Positions 43,788-56,817 of a DNA stretch of 64,000 nt are shown in pieces. Each line of letters opens with the position of its first letter. The first letter of the stretch is position 1. The notes under the pieces are model-generated. The model made no database searches. It saw only the letters and a program-made list of their open reading frames with translations, and was not told the DNA's origin. The translations under genes were made by a program, and so were the position numbers. This DNA is from Lepraria neglecta (Eukaryota > Ascomycota > Lecanoromycetes > Lecanorales > Stereocaulaceae), in contig CM065653.1 in assembly GCA_033220425.1 (NCBI GenBank), positions 744,001 through 808,000 of the forward strand, given 5' to 3'.

Positions 43788-44582
43788 GATTGAGATGTTT
43801 CGTCGGATGCGTTCTCAATTGTTTTCTTGTCTGTTTTCATCTTCGTGTTGTAGTTCGGATACGAAAATTGCTATGGGTGAAATATGAAAATGATGATTCA
43901 ACATCAAGAAAAGACGGAATACGCGGAGAGTTCAATGTGGGTAGCATTCTGTTTGAACACCTTTAGTCTACAAGTATCTGGGCGTAGCGGCGTTTTGGCA
44001 ATTCAACGCGATTTAGCGGACAATCATGCGGAAGACAGGAGTACTAGTGATTTTGAAGATAGCAGGCTTTTCTCTCGCGTAATCATGTCCTAGACTTCGG
44101 CTGGCAGATCTAGGCTGTGTTGTGTGGTGTGCGGGACTAAGGGCTATATGGAAATGCATGCAACAGACTTTCAGCGTAATTGGACCCTATTGGGAACAGT
44201 GGCCGCTGGGGTGGGGTAGATGACACTTCTCTAAAGGATCACGGACTCGTGAGGTAATTTTCTTTGATAGGCCCCTACTCGTCATTGACTTTACATGTAT
44301 TCATATCAGGCAGAAGCCCGAGAGGAAGAAAATTGTCCGCCATTAGGAGAAAAAAAGAAAAGAAAAACAGGTAATTACACACATCAAAGCCAATATGCCC
44401 AACTTTAGCATGATTAATTGATGAGACAGGGCGACATTCTTTTCCCATGCCAGGTACGGTGATACCAAGCAGTCAAATATTGTCACTTGCGCAGAATTCA
44501 AAAAGAAGAGGGCTCTAGAGCTCTTTGACCAGGAAGTCAAAATTAAAAGCTCCTCAGCCTCCTCACGCGTGATCGTAGCTAC
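43788..44582. other. Intergenic between convergent genes
   Basis: The methyltransferase and P450 genes end towards each other. Only short frames occur (for example 43884-44093 and 44343-44540), with no features. Confidence 0.5.
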
Positions 44583-46363
44583 CTATTCCGGTCTTCCGAC
44601 AAGGGACAGTTTCACCAGTAAAGGTTTCTTATCCCACTGGATCCAGCTCTTTTGATCGTCCCAGTCTTCACATTCGGCAGAGAGTTTCATGTCGAAGCTC
44701 CACAGCATACGCGCAAGAATCAGTCGCATTTCAAGGTACGCAAGACTGTTGTTTTTCGTCATTAGTGCTTTTCGTTTGGGGAGAAGGGGAGAGAGGAGCA
44801 AAGCACTTACTTTCTGCCAATGCAACTACGTGGACCAATCGAGAAGGGCTGCGAGGCTTCGCTGATGTCAGCCGCGAAGTGCTTGTCACCAAGCCAGCGT
44901 TCAGGGGCGAAGACATCTGGATCTGTAAAGTTGGCGCTATTGCGATGAGCTGCGTGGCTGCTGAATTGCACATAAGTCTACATTAGAAGGTCAGCCAGCC
45001 CTAAAATGCGATATTATAGCTTACCCCTCCAGGAACCCATTGGCCACAGATCAGGGCCCCTTGCCGCGGTGTAAGGCGAGGAAGTCCCTCTGGAAAGGGC
45101 GGGTACATTCTCAGGCCTTCAGAAACCATGGCTGCAAGATATGGAAGTCGCCTCACGCTATCAGGCACAATGTCATTTTCTGCCGCGAATGCGCTGCGTA
45201 TCTCTTCAACGGCCTTCTTCAAAGCCTCCGGGTGTTTGAGCAGCTGGAAGGTTATTCCAGCCAAGCCAGATGCTGTGCTCTCGCTACCGGCGAGGACTAG
45301 GAGCGTAGAGTTTGCATAGAGTTCTTGCATTGGCATGGCTACCCCGTCCTTGCTCTTGATAATGTAAGACAGGAAGTCTGGACGGTCTGATTTGGAAGCA
45401 ATGCGACGGTCAACTTTGGCGACATTCAGGGTGAAGACTTTGTCTTGTCGGGCTTTCATGGACTTCGGGATCATCAACCTGACGAGCTTGTCTAGGGGAG
45501 CTAGCTGCTTGCTGGTTTGGCTTGATTAGTGTGCTTCTCTTTTGTTGGGTATGGGGCGAGTTTGCCCTGATTACCTGATGTTGACAAACGCAAAAGTCTT
45601 GAACGCATTGAACACAAGGGCGACCCATTCTGTGAAGCTAGCCGCCTCAAGGCAATTGAATGGCTCGCCAAATGCAAGATCCCCAATCAAGTCGAAAGTA
45701 GTCCAGATGTACCATTCGAACATGTCGACGGATTGTGAGCTTCCTGATGCTTCGACTCTCTCGCGCAATTTGTGGATCAACAGTCCTGTGAAGTGCTGCA
45801 GAATGTCCTGCTGCTCCGAAAGCGCCTTGTCGGAAAAAGCGGGCAGGATCTTGCGGCGAACGCTACTATGAGCGTCTCCTTCTGAGGTCAAGATGGAGTG
45901 AACGCCATTTGTCGCTGGCTGGAAGAATGCCGGATTCTTGCGAAAGCCATCACCTGGTTGACGGTGGCCGTAGATAGTCTTTAAGGCTTCCGGGCTGATG
46001 TACGAGAGCTCGTTGGGCGCAACGCGAACAATCGGACCGTACTGCTCGTGGAGTCTTTGGATATGAGGCACAAGAGTTCCTGAGAACATCCATTTGAGAT
46101 AGGGGACCCGAGAAGCTTTGAGGAACTTTGGACCAGGGTAATCTCTCAAAGGATGGAGATAAAGATTGTAGAAGATATTTCCAATATAGTAAGTTATGGT
46201 CTGGTTGCTTGTGTGTTAGCCTTCGTAAGAGGGAAGGAAGGCTGACACGTTTTGACGACGTGACAGTGATTTTACTCACGAGAAGAAAAGCTAAAGCTAG
46301 GCCAGCTCCTACTCCACTAAGAGAGAAGTTGGAGAACAATTCAATTGTGTCCAGGAGAGCCAT
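44583..46363 (-). CDS. Cytochrome P450, CYP65-like, cluster oxidase 1
   Basis: Five exons on the minus strand: 46363-46280, 46200-45575, 45511-45025, 44977-44811 and 44745-44583. Every junction keeps phase, and the total is 508 residues. An N-terminal membrane helix (SGVGAGLALAFLL) leads to YNLYLHPLRDYPGPKF. The I-helix is VLAGSESTASG, the ExxR helix MVSEGLRMYPP, and then come FAPERW and the heme loop FSIGPRSCIGRNLAYLEM, which is completed across the last intron. The layout matches fungal P450s of the CYP65 clan, which includes trichothecene C-15 hydroxylase-type enzymes common in secondary-metabolite clusters. It is divergent from the PKS gene and probably hydroxylates or oxidises the aromatic product in the ER membrane. 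Confidence 0.9.
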
Positions 46364-48422
46364 CTTTCACACATATGTTGGAGTCAGGACAGTTACCAAC
46401 CGCGATTAATAGCCAGCAAAGTAGAGAACGGTTATGCAAAATCGTCGAAGCAACTTACTATGTGTAGAGATGGTGCGAGAGTCTTCTCGCTGTCGACCAA
46501 AAACACGGTGGTGACATATGGGAAGTGCAGCAAGCATCGTGACGTCTTTGATTCTTGAAGTAGCCATTGGTCAAGGTTCAAGTCACTGTGTCGATAAGCC
46601 CGAGCACATCCTTCGGTTGGAATCTGGTAGATGCAGCCATGCTCCAGAGCGAGCAACTCCTAGCCCAGATTCAAGAGCAAAAACGCAATATCTCAATGCA
46701 TGACAAAAAGGTGGGCCAGTGAGATGGTGAGTTTGTTCGGCTGTGAGAAGCATATGCAAGATCTCAACGCGAGCTTGGCAGTAAGGTGGTGCAGTGAGAA
46801 GCAAATAAAAGACAGGGCCCCACCTTATCCCGGGTTGAGGGCTCGGAAAGACGCACAATCTAATGATTGCTCTCCCAATCCTTGTAGGCGCCAATGGCAA
46901 GGTATTTCGCTATAATAGTAGATCAGGACCGATCAACTCACAAGATAAGCTCCAGCTGGATCCAATAGGAGGACTCACCTCTACGGATGTGTGAAATGCG
47001 GCAGAATGTATGTAGGTTAGATGTGCATCTGACAGAATAGTGGAGTTAGAGATAGGCCAACCAGCTCCACACAGCTTTGATGCAGCATTCATTGTGATCC
47101 TTTTGAGACCATGCTAGCCATTATGGCCATGATCGGGAGTGACAATAACTGAGATGGTGTCTAGCAACTTAGGAGAGTTTTCAAAATGTCTGAAAAGAGA
47201 ACTGATTGTTATCATTATGCAGGTCCATTTTACGGATGATACATTGCCCTGCATGAGAATCTTGCATGTATGAATCCAGCATGAAAAGCCCGTATTTACA
47301 TAGTCATGTACCGATCGAGAACGTAGTGGCCAGCAAGGTCGATGACTTGACAAACTAATCAATTGTCTTGTCTTCTATGAAGACAGGTCCTGTGGTCGGG
47401 CTGACGTTTAGCTGGGCAACCTTAGTGTTGTTTTAACCGAAACGACTAATCCAAAAATAGCTTAGCTGTACCGGCTTCCCGCTCTCTTAATGTAGCTCAA
47501 TGCGTTGCAAATAAATGCGCACCAATCCCAAAGGTAATACAGCGCGTAGGCGCTTTCTGTCCGGCAACTTGTTATATTTTTTCCGGTCTTCGGACGATGC
47601 CTCCGGACGTGGGTATACCTCAAACCGCCACCAACGATTCTGACATAATCCAAGATCAGCATGAGGATTTTGGTTAGTGCGCATACTTAGATACAAGATT
47701 GCATTTGGCTCTCGCCAGAGATGCAGCTCTATCGTCCAGTCTCGGCCACAGGGATGGCTTGTTACCTTTGCGTTTACATTCAAAGCGCTCCATTGATCAT
47801 AAGTGCCTGACACAATTTTTATCATCTAACCAGCCATGGTAAATTACTGACGTATCTGATCCTGGCTTAGGCAAGCTCCTGCGGTCTGTTATGGCTTTCG
47901 AGCAGTCTAGAAGTTCGGGGTCCTTCTATTGCATGCTCTTATCCTGGTGTGACCAAGACCTGCAACTACGGAGGACTTGCAGCTGAACAACGTTGGATTG
48001 GGATGCTTTGAGGCCTGTGCGCTTTCCGAACTTTCCAAGTCCATGAGTATCGGCATCAGTAAGCCATGAATGCATGATCTTGGATCTTGTCGCTTCTTTC
48101 TAGTGTAACAATCTATGCAAGATTGGCTTTCGTGCTCGTCTATCCTTTTTGGGTAAACAGCTTAGACCCCAAAGTGTTATTGATTATGCGGGTTGATTTG
48201 ATATCTTGAGTTGAAATTGGACCGCCACACTGGTGCTGTTAAGGGACACCACCTTCAAGGAGTTTCACAGGTCATTGACCACATATTCCTCAAATAAAAG
48301 CTTTACATGGCCTAAGTCATCGTCTTTTTATATGCTACAAGCATTATTCAACCTTAGACTTATTCTTGCTTGGTTTCAAGGAACTTTCAACATCTTATTT
48401 TCAACAAACCCTCGTTTCAGCC
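46364..48422. other. Divergent promoter region, P450 to PKS
   Basis: About 2.06 kb between divergent starts. One 112-codon minus-strand frame with a true ATG (47825-47487) reads plausibly (WTIELHLWREPNAILYLSMR) but has no known family, so it could be a small gene, an exon or chance. No regulator site is asserted. Confidence 0.4.
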
Positions 48423-51400
48423 ATGGCGTCTAGTCATGAGGAGCTGCCTTCAATGGCGGTGTTTAGCCCGCAGAGCAAAGCGCCAAAAGAAGGATATCTG
48501 GATGAGTTACGGTCATATTTGTGCGGAAAGGCTGAACTTCGACCTTTGCTTGATGGTATCGAAAACCTCCCGAATACCTGGTCAATCTTTGCTCAACACA
48601 ACTCCGATATTGCGGTATTGAATCAAGGAACACGGTACACACACGCACTCTCAGACTGGGCCAAGAATGGAAAATCATCAGGAATTTCCAACGTAATGTC
48701 TGGAATTCTATCGTTGCCTCTTTTAACCATCATCCAAGTGGTCCAATATTTCCAATTCCTAGAAGTGAAAAAGCTCCGTCACAAGGACTTCATGGAGCGA
48801 CTCAGAGACAGGGGAGGAATTCAAGGCTATTGTGGCGGTCTTATGCCTGCCATTGCCATCGCCTGCTCTGCAACTGAAGCTGAAGTTGTTGCTAATGCTT
48901 GTAAAGCAATGGCTATTGCATTAGGTGTTGGCGCTTATGGTGAGCTTGGGGACGACGAAAATGTACTGGGCCCTACCACAATAGTCGTCCGCCTTAAACA
49001 AGAAGGCCAAGGCGGAGACATCATAAAAGACTTTCCTGATGTGAGCTGCTCATTCCACACCTTTCAGGCCCCAACCTCGCTAATCTATTCATAGGCGCAC
49101 ATATCAGCCATCACGGACCCAAAAACTGTCAGCATTGTAGGGTCAGCCATATCCCTGGCAGAAATTCAAACCCGAGTGAAGTCTCTTGGCATGCAAACCC
49201 AAGCTATGCATCTGCGAGGGAAAGTGCACAATCCAGAAAACGCCGATCTAGCGCGGGAGCTGTGCATGGTTTGCGACAAGCACGAGGAACTTCGGCTACC
49301 AAACGCTTCGCACTTGACGGTTCCTTTGAGGTCTAATAAGACAGGGGAGAAGCTGTTAGAGGGATCTCTCACTCACGAAGCGATCGAAACAATCCTAGCA
49401 TCCTGCTGTCAATGGTACGACCTTCTCAATGGGGTATGCAGAGACTTGGAGAAGACAGGAACTCAATCACATCTTTTCGCCTCGTTCGGTATTGGTGACT
49501 GCATTCCTCTGACACCATTTCACCAGGCAGGACTACAGATCACCAAATTAGATGTTCTCTCCTTCATCAAAGCTTTGATACCGCCTGTTCTACCAGTGTC
49601 CAACCACAATCCTCAGTATGCTTATCCGTCTGACGCTGTTGCTGTCGTTGGGATGGCATGCCGCCTACCGGGTGCCAACAGCGTCGAAGAACTTTGGGAT
49701 CTGATCTCGTCTGGCGGTTCAACTGTGACACCTGTCCCAGAGGATCGAGTGGATATTGCGCATAGCTTTCGAGCTATGCAAGATCAGAAATGGGCTGCTA
49801 AGCAACATTGGTGGGGCAACTTTATTTCTGATGTCGCCAGCTTTGACCACAACTTCTTCCGCATGAGCCCTCGGGAAGCCGCATCGATGGACCCGCAACA
49901 ACGCATTCTTCTCGAGACAGCATATCAAGCAATGGAGTCGAGTGGATATCTTGGATCGCACCGACGCGAGTCAGGTGATCCAGTAGGTGTGTTTCTGGGA
50001 GCAAGTTTCGTCGAGTACCTGGACAATACTTCATCAAACCCACCCACGGCATATACCTCCACTGGTACAATCAGGGCGTTCCTGAGCGGCAAAATAAGCT
50101 ATCACTTTGGCTGGACCGGTCCTTCTGAGATCCTCGACACAGCATGCTCGTCGTCCCTGGTTGCCATCAACAGGGCTTGTAAGGCGATTCAGAACGGAGA
50201 GTGCCAAATGGCACTAAGTGGTGGTATCAATCTTATCACTGGTATCCACAATTACTTAGATCTCGCAAAAGCAGGCTTCCTTAGTCCTAGTGGGCAATGC
50301 AAGCCGTTTGACGGCGCTGCGGATGGCTATTGTCGTTCAGAAGGCGCGGGGCTTGTTGTCCTCAAGCGATTAAACCAAGCATTGACCGATGGGAACCAGA
50401 TCCTTGGCGTCATCACTGGGGCAAGCACCAATCAAGGTGGTTTAAGTCCATCGCTCACAGTCCCGCATAGCGCTGCTCAGGTACAATTGTACCAAAATAT
50501 TCTCCATCAAGCGGGAATGAAACCGGTGCAAGTATCTTATTGTGAGACTCACGGCACTGGCACTCAAGCAGGCGATCCATTGGAAATGTCAAGTGTGCGG
50601 GAAGTCTTCGGGGGTCCTAAAAGACAGGATTTCATGCACATAGGCTCAATCAAAGGCAACATTGGTCATTGCGAGACTGCTGCAGGAGTCGCTGGCCTTC
50701 TCAAGGCTTTGTTAATGGTCAACAAAGCCGCAATACCACCTCTAGCGAGTCACAAGAGCTTGAATCCAAAGATTCCAGCCCTTGAGCCTGATAAGCTTGC
50801 CATTTCAAGTGGTCTAGAAGATTGGAAGGTCTCGCCGAGGGCTGCACTGGTCAACAGCTATGGCGCGGCCGGAAGTAATTCTGCTGTCCTACTTTGCCAG
50901 GCCCCTGACATTGACAAGGAACCTCCATACCGGGTACCAACCACGGAATTTACCTATCCAATTATACTAAGCGCTGCATCTAAGCCAAGTCTGCTTGCCA
51001 ATGCTGAAAGCCTAGCGAGCTATCTGAGGAATGCAACTCCCCAGCGCACGATTGCTGATGTCGCGTTCACCCTCGTCGAAAAACGCAAACGCCATCAGTT
51101 ACAATGGATGTCCACGGAGTCGAACATTGATGGCTTGATCAAGTCTCTAGGGTCTTTGCAGGATTCGTCAAATGCTCCGCAGCCAAGGAAGGTGGTGTTG
51201 ACCTTTTCCGGCCAAAGTCGGCAATCAATTGGGCTGAGCAAAGATTGGTATGACTCGTTCCCTCTCTTCCGGCACCATGTGGACGCATGCGACGACTTGC
51301 TGCAGCAGAGCGGATTCCCTTCCTGCAAGTCTGCAATATTTGATAAGGAGCCTGCTCGGGATGTTGTGCCACTCCAGTGTGCAATGTTTGCTGTTCAGTA

Positions 51401-54400
51401 CGCATCTGCCATGTCTTGGATCGATTGCGGACTCCAAGTAGAAGCTGTGGTTGGCCATAGCTTTGGCGAATTGACAGCTTTGGCAGTTTCGGGTACCCTA
51501 TCTCTCAAGGATGCTCTCAAGCTTGTTGCTACCCGAGCTGCATTGATGCAATCGAAGTGGGGGCCTCACAAAGGGACGATGCTTTTGATCAGTGCGGGTA
51601 CTGAGGTGGTACGAAAAATCATCACAGGAAACCATGATGTCGAAATTGCTTGCCAAAATGCACCAACAAGCCAAATTGTCGTGGGCACGCAAGATGCCAT
51701 TTCAGAGGTTGAGAAGCTTCTCGAAAACAATACACAGTATCGTGGCATCCAAAGCCAGCGCCTCAACGTTACGCATGGCTTTCATTCCCAATTTACCGAG
51801 CCACTACTAAAGGATCTTTCAGATACTGCTAGCTCCCTAGTCTTCCATGAGCCAAAGATTCCGCTAGAATGTTGCAGTTTTGAAGAGCTGACCCATGTGG
51901 GACCTGATCGCATCGCGCAACACACTCGAGAGCCTGTTTTCTTCTACCACGCTGTACGCCGCCTGGAGCAGCGTCTAGGCTCATGTCTGTGGTTAGAGGC
52001 TGGTTTCGACTCTCCGATCATATCAATGACCAAGAGGGCCGCTGAGTTCCCGGAGAGGCACAACTTTCACGAAATGAAGACTCCCAGTGGGACGAACCCA
52101 ACTACTATGCTCACTATTGCAACAATCAACCTTTGGCAAAAGGGTGCTACGTCCTCCTTTTGGGGCTTTTATCCCATGCAAGAAACGAATATCAAACAAG
52201 TGTGGCTGCCACCATACCAGTTTGATCGGACCTCCCACTGGATGCCTTACACCGATCATGCTTTGGAGATGAGCAAAATTCAAGCTGTCATCGGCAATTC
52301 CGACCCATTGATCGAAACGTTAAGTAAGCTACCGCGACTGGTTGAGGCTCGAACGAAACCCAACGAAGAAGGTGAGTACACCATGAACACAGAAGCGCAA
52401 CGCTACACCGATATTGTTTCTGGTCATGCTGTTTTAAACAGACCACTCTGTCCTGCAGCTATGTACATGGAATGCGCAATCATGGCCGCACAGTTGAGTG
52501 TTGGCAAGATCGAGGGCCAGGCTCCATGGTTTGAGAATCTGACCTTCGAAGCACCCCTCGGAATGGATCGTGACTGCGACACTACTGTCGTCTTGAAAAA
52601 CGATAGTTCGAAGAAAGGATGGTCGTTCGTTGCGAGGAGCAAAAGCAAGACCGACCCAAAGCGCAAACCAGTTTTGCACGCCAAAGGAGACTTCGGGTTC
52701 ACTCCAAAAACTCAACTTCATCGATATGAGAGGCTCGTGACCGACCGCATGAGGCATATGCAGCATTCTGAAACTGAGACGCTTAAATCTAAACGAGCCT
52801 ACGGACTGTTTTCTCGAATTGTTCGCTATGCAGAGCTGTTGAAGGGAATATCGTCAATTACCTTGGGGGAATCAGAAGCATCTGCAATGATCGATGTACC
52901 TTTTGGCGCCAACACTGAAGACAGCTTGGCAACAGGACTCTGTGACTGTGTGGCGCTTGACACCTTCATTCAAGTGGTCGGCCTGTTGATCAACTCCAGT
53001 GAGCAGTGTGCTGAGGATGAGGTTTTTGTTGCAACCGGTGTCGAGAACTTCTCAATGTCTTTAGCCTGCGACTTTGATCGCTGCAGAACTTGGATTGTAT
53101 TTGCCATGTTCACGCCATCGGGTAATGGTAAAGCGATGGGAGACGTTTTCATCCTGACGAGGGATAAAGTCCTAGTCATGACGATCATGGGTGTACAGTT
53201 CACCAAGCTTCCGATCACAAGGCTGGAGAAGCTGTTGGATTCGGCTAATCCCAAATCTCGTGACACGCCAATCGTGAAGCCACGTCAGCGAGACTCCATA
53301 GACTCGGCAAGCAGCAGCTCTAGCCCAGAGCGAAGCGATGATGACACCAAGGAAGAAGGCTTACAGTCTCCAATCAGCAGTAATACCTCTGTTGACGGCG
53401 AGTCAGACACACCTGCGGACAACGGCGCTGTGAAGAAACTGAAGTCTCTCATTGCATCATATGTCGGCATGGCCGAAGATACTATCCTCGATGATGCAAA
53501 TATCGCGGATCTTGGAGTCGACTCCCTTGCTGCTACAGAACTAGCCGATGAAATTTCGAATGAGTTTTCCAAGGATGTCGATGGCGACGAGCTTCCTATG
53601 ATGACATTTGGCGAACTTTGTCGAATTGTGGCCCCTGAGGTGGCAGCAAGGGTTGCGAGGGCGAAGAAGAGTATTCCCTGCAAAACCAAAGATGGCGGGA
53701 CTGTTGTTGAGTCACAGCCAAGTAAATCGCACAATGAAATCAAGGAGTCGAAGGCTGTGGCGGAGCCTTTACCGAGACCAACTCCGATGTTGTCGGATAC
53801 CACCGTCGTTCGATCTGATCCGATCCAAGCCCTTCGCCAGTGTGACCCCATGTTTCAATCATCTGCTGATAAACTTGGTTTCACTGACTACTGGACGGCA
53901 GTCGCCCCAATGCAGAATGAATTAGTATTGGTATATATTGGCGAGGAGTTCAGGAAGCTAAATCTCGATCTCTGGACGGTTCAACCTGGAGCAACCCTTC
54001 CAAATATTGAATGTCTTCCAAAGCACGCAAAAGTTGTTCAAAGGCTGTGGAATATTCTTGCTGACCACGGCGTTGTCTACAATTATAACTCCGTAAAGGT
54101 GCGGTCCAGCAAGCCTCTTCCAACTACCTCTTCCACAACTCTGCTCAATGAGCTCAACGCCCTATTCCCGAATTTTGCCAATGAGAATCGACTTATGTCT
54201 GTCACCGCGTCTCATTTCGCGGATGGGTTGACCGGAAAGACTGATCATATTAGTCTGCTGTTTGGGAGCCAACGTGGCCAGGAGTGCTTGAATGACTTCT
54301 ACAACAATTCGCCTCAGTTGGCGGTGATGACCGATCATTTGCTCAACTTCTTCAACCAGCTTCTGAGAGAGACCTCTCTTGAAGCTCCACTCAGGATCCT

Positions 54401-56243
54401 TGAAGTTGGTGGCGGCTTTGGAGGGACGACAAAACGACTGGCAGAAATGTTAGAGACGCTAGGTCGACCTGTTGAGTACACATTCACGGATGTCTCGTCC
54501 ATGCTAGTAAAGGAAGCAAGGAAGACATTTTCAAGGTATTTGTGGATGGACTTCCAGTCTCTTAATCTCGAAAAAGACCCCCCAACATCTCTTCAAGGCA
54601 CATACGACATTGTAATTGGGACTAATGTCGTGCATGCAACATCAAACATTGTGAACTCGACAAAGCGAATGCGGAGTCTTTTGAGGAAGGGAGGCTTTAT
54701 CGTCTTATCAGAAGTCACTCGTATCGTGGACTGGTACGATCTAGTTTACGGACTTCTTGATGGTTGGTGGGCCTTCAAAGACTCTAGGACGTATCCTTTG
54801 CAGCATGCCGATGATTGGGTGAGAGACCTCAAAGAAGCGGGATTTGAGGCTACATCTTACTCGAGGGGGAATACTGAGGAGTCCAACACACAGCAGCTCA
54901 TCATTGGCTCTACAAGGCCAAGCAAGGTACTATCTACCAGCGGGGCCTCGGAGGCTAGACTAAGTAAGTCCTATAGAACTGAGAAGATGACCTACAAGAT
55001 CGTCGATGATACGGAAATACTGGCGGACGTGTTCTTCCCAGAGAACCAAGCGGCCACGGAAGCCATGCCCATAGGTAATCTTATCCGCTATATCTAGGTA
55101 TTATGCACAGCCGCTGACTTCTGACCAAGCCCTCATGATCCACGGTGGCGGTTTCATGACACTCTCCAAAACCGCTATCAGACCCCACCAAACCCAATTT
55201 CTCCTCGATAACGGCTATCTACCAGTCAGTATCGATTATCGACTATGTCCCGAGATTGACCTGATCGCCGGTCCGATGACGGATGTTCGAGACGCTCTCG
55301 GCTGGGTGCGAGATAAGCTGCCTGCAATTGCCCGAGCTCGCGGTATCAATGTGGATCCAACGAAAGTTGTAGCTATTGGGTGGTCCACTGGTGGTCATTT
55401 GGCCATGACTACAGCGTGGACATGTGAGGAAATTGGACAAGAGCCGCCTGCTGCAATTCTTAGCTTCTACGGTCCGACAAATTTCGAATCTGAAGGTGCG
55501 TCTCCATTGGCTCTCTCCTCTGATTGCTTATACCGCCTCTTTTGCAAACTTTAGCTCGGGCCGCATTCCTACATAGTCGCTAATTGTTGTCATAGACATT
55601 GATCGCAGGCGTGCGGAGCAGTACCCGGAGCGGACTATGTCGTTAGATCGGATCCGCAAGTCTTTACCCACGAAGCCTGTGAGTCCTTCCTTTCCGTTGC
55701 AAATTCCCCTATGATTTGACATGAATGTTACTTCCATATGGCTTTCCTACTACTTGACCCACTGCTAATACCCCTTTCCACCTGCAGATCACATCTTACG
55801 ACTGCCCCAGTGGCACAGACAGCACCAATCTCGGCTGGGTCCGTCCAGGCGACCCACGCTCAGAGCTCGTCCTGTCCCTCTTCAAAGAATCTCATGGTCT
55901 CCAAGTAATGCTCAACGGCCTTTCCGCAGCTGATTTAGCCAACCCCCCGCCATTGGCTAAAATCCAGGCGATCAGTCCGATGGCGCAGCTCAAAGCGGGG
56001 AGGTACAACGTCCCAACATTTGTGATCCATTCGGATCGAGATGAGATTGCGCCTTTTAGGGACAGTGAGGCTTTTGTGGAGGAGTTGGGGAGGAGAGGGG
56101 TGAAGGCTGGACTGGGGAAGGTGAAGGGGAAGATGCATATTCATGACTTGGCGTTGAAGCCAGGGAAAGATGGGTGGGTGGAGGGTGTTGGTGTTGGCTA
56201 TGACTTTGTTTTTGAGGTTGTTAGACGAGGCGTTGGGGTTTAA
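48423..56243 (+). CDS. Non-reducing polyketide synthase, SAT-KS-AT-PT-ACP-CMeT-TE
   Basis: Five exons: 48423-49040, 49095-55074, 55130-55495, 55596-55678 and 55788-56243. All phases agree, giving 2500 residues. SAT: GYCGG, Cys137. KS: begins near residue 387, DTACSSS with Cys557, ETHGTGT with His692, GNIGHCE with His731. AT: GHSFGE with Ser995. PT: catalytic-type His1317 in SGHAVLN and an Asp near 1495. A single ACP has LGVDSL with Ser1683. CMeT: LEVGGGFGG near 1976. The C-terminal alpha/beta hydrolase has HGGGF and GWSTGG with Ser2285. There is no reductase. This domain order is that of group VII enzymes such as MpaC and AusA, which make C-methylated orsellinic acids and release them by the terminal hydrolase. 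The number of methylations cannot be read from sequence. Confidence 0.93.
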
Positions 56244-56817
56244 TAAGAGCTTTGCTAGTAATATTAGTGTAATTGGAACTATACCTATTGAAACGGAGAA
56301 CACTGTAGCAGACAAGTGTAATATAATTTTTATATATTTGGCGCTATTCTTATCATCCCGTAATAGATTACCTATATCTTATTCTTATAGGGAGCTTTTG
56401 TCACAGTATGGACGGATTCTCTATAAGATCTGATTGGTTGGTTAAATAATATATATGAGTTGCAGGATTTGGTGTTGCAAATTCTGACTTATGCGGGCCT
56501 CAGCCCTAAATGGCTTGGCACCAAAGTTGGTCCATGACATTGACGAACTATTCCGAGCTACGTTCTACAGTCTATATAAACACCTGAGGTGAAGAGTCTC
56601 CCAGTGAGTTTCGAAGCAGCGTAGAAGATTTTTGCGTGGCAGGCCATAACCCAAGACATTCATGACTATATCTGATAATACTTTACATCTTACTTAGCTG
56701 TCCGAGAAGTGCATCCTACTAACCTTTCGCTTCAGAGCTCTATCTATATCAAACCAGGCATCTCGTGGCGAATACTTGGAAACACAACCCAGATCACCCA
56801 CATACCAGACAAACTGA
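56244..56817. other. Intergenic between convergent PKS and P450, with repeat B
   Basis: The AT-rich first half carries dispersed repeat B (56398-56489). No gene is seen. Confidence 0.5.
56398..56489 (+). repeat. Dispersed repeat B, right copy
   Basis: Matches the reverse complement of 38749-38838 through the core TGGACGGATTCTCTAT and AGATCTGATTGGTTGGTTA. It sits just beyond the PKS stop codon. Confidence 0.7.
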
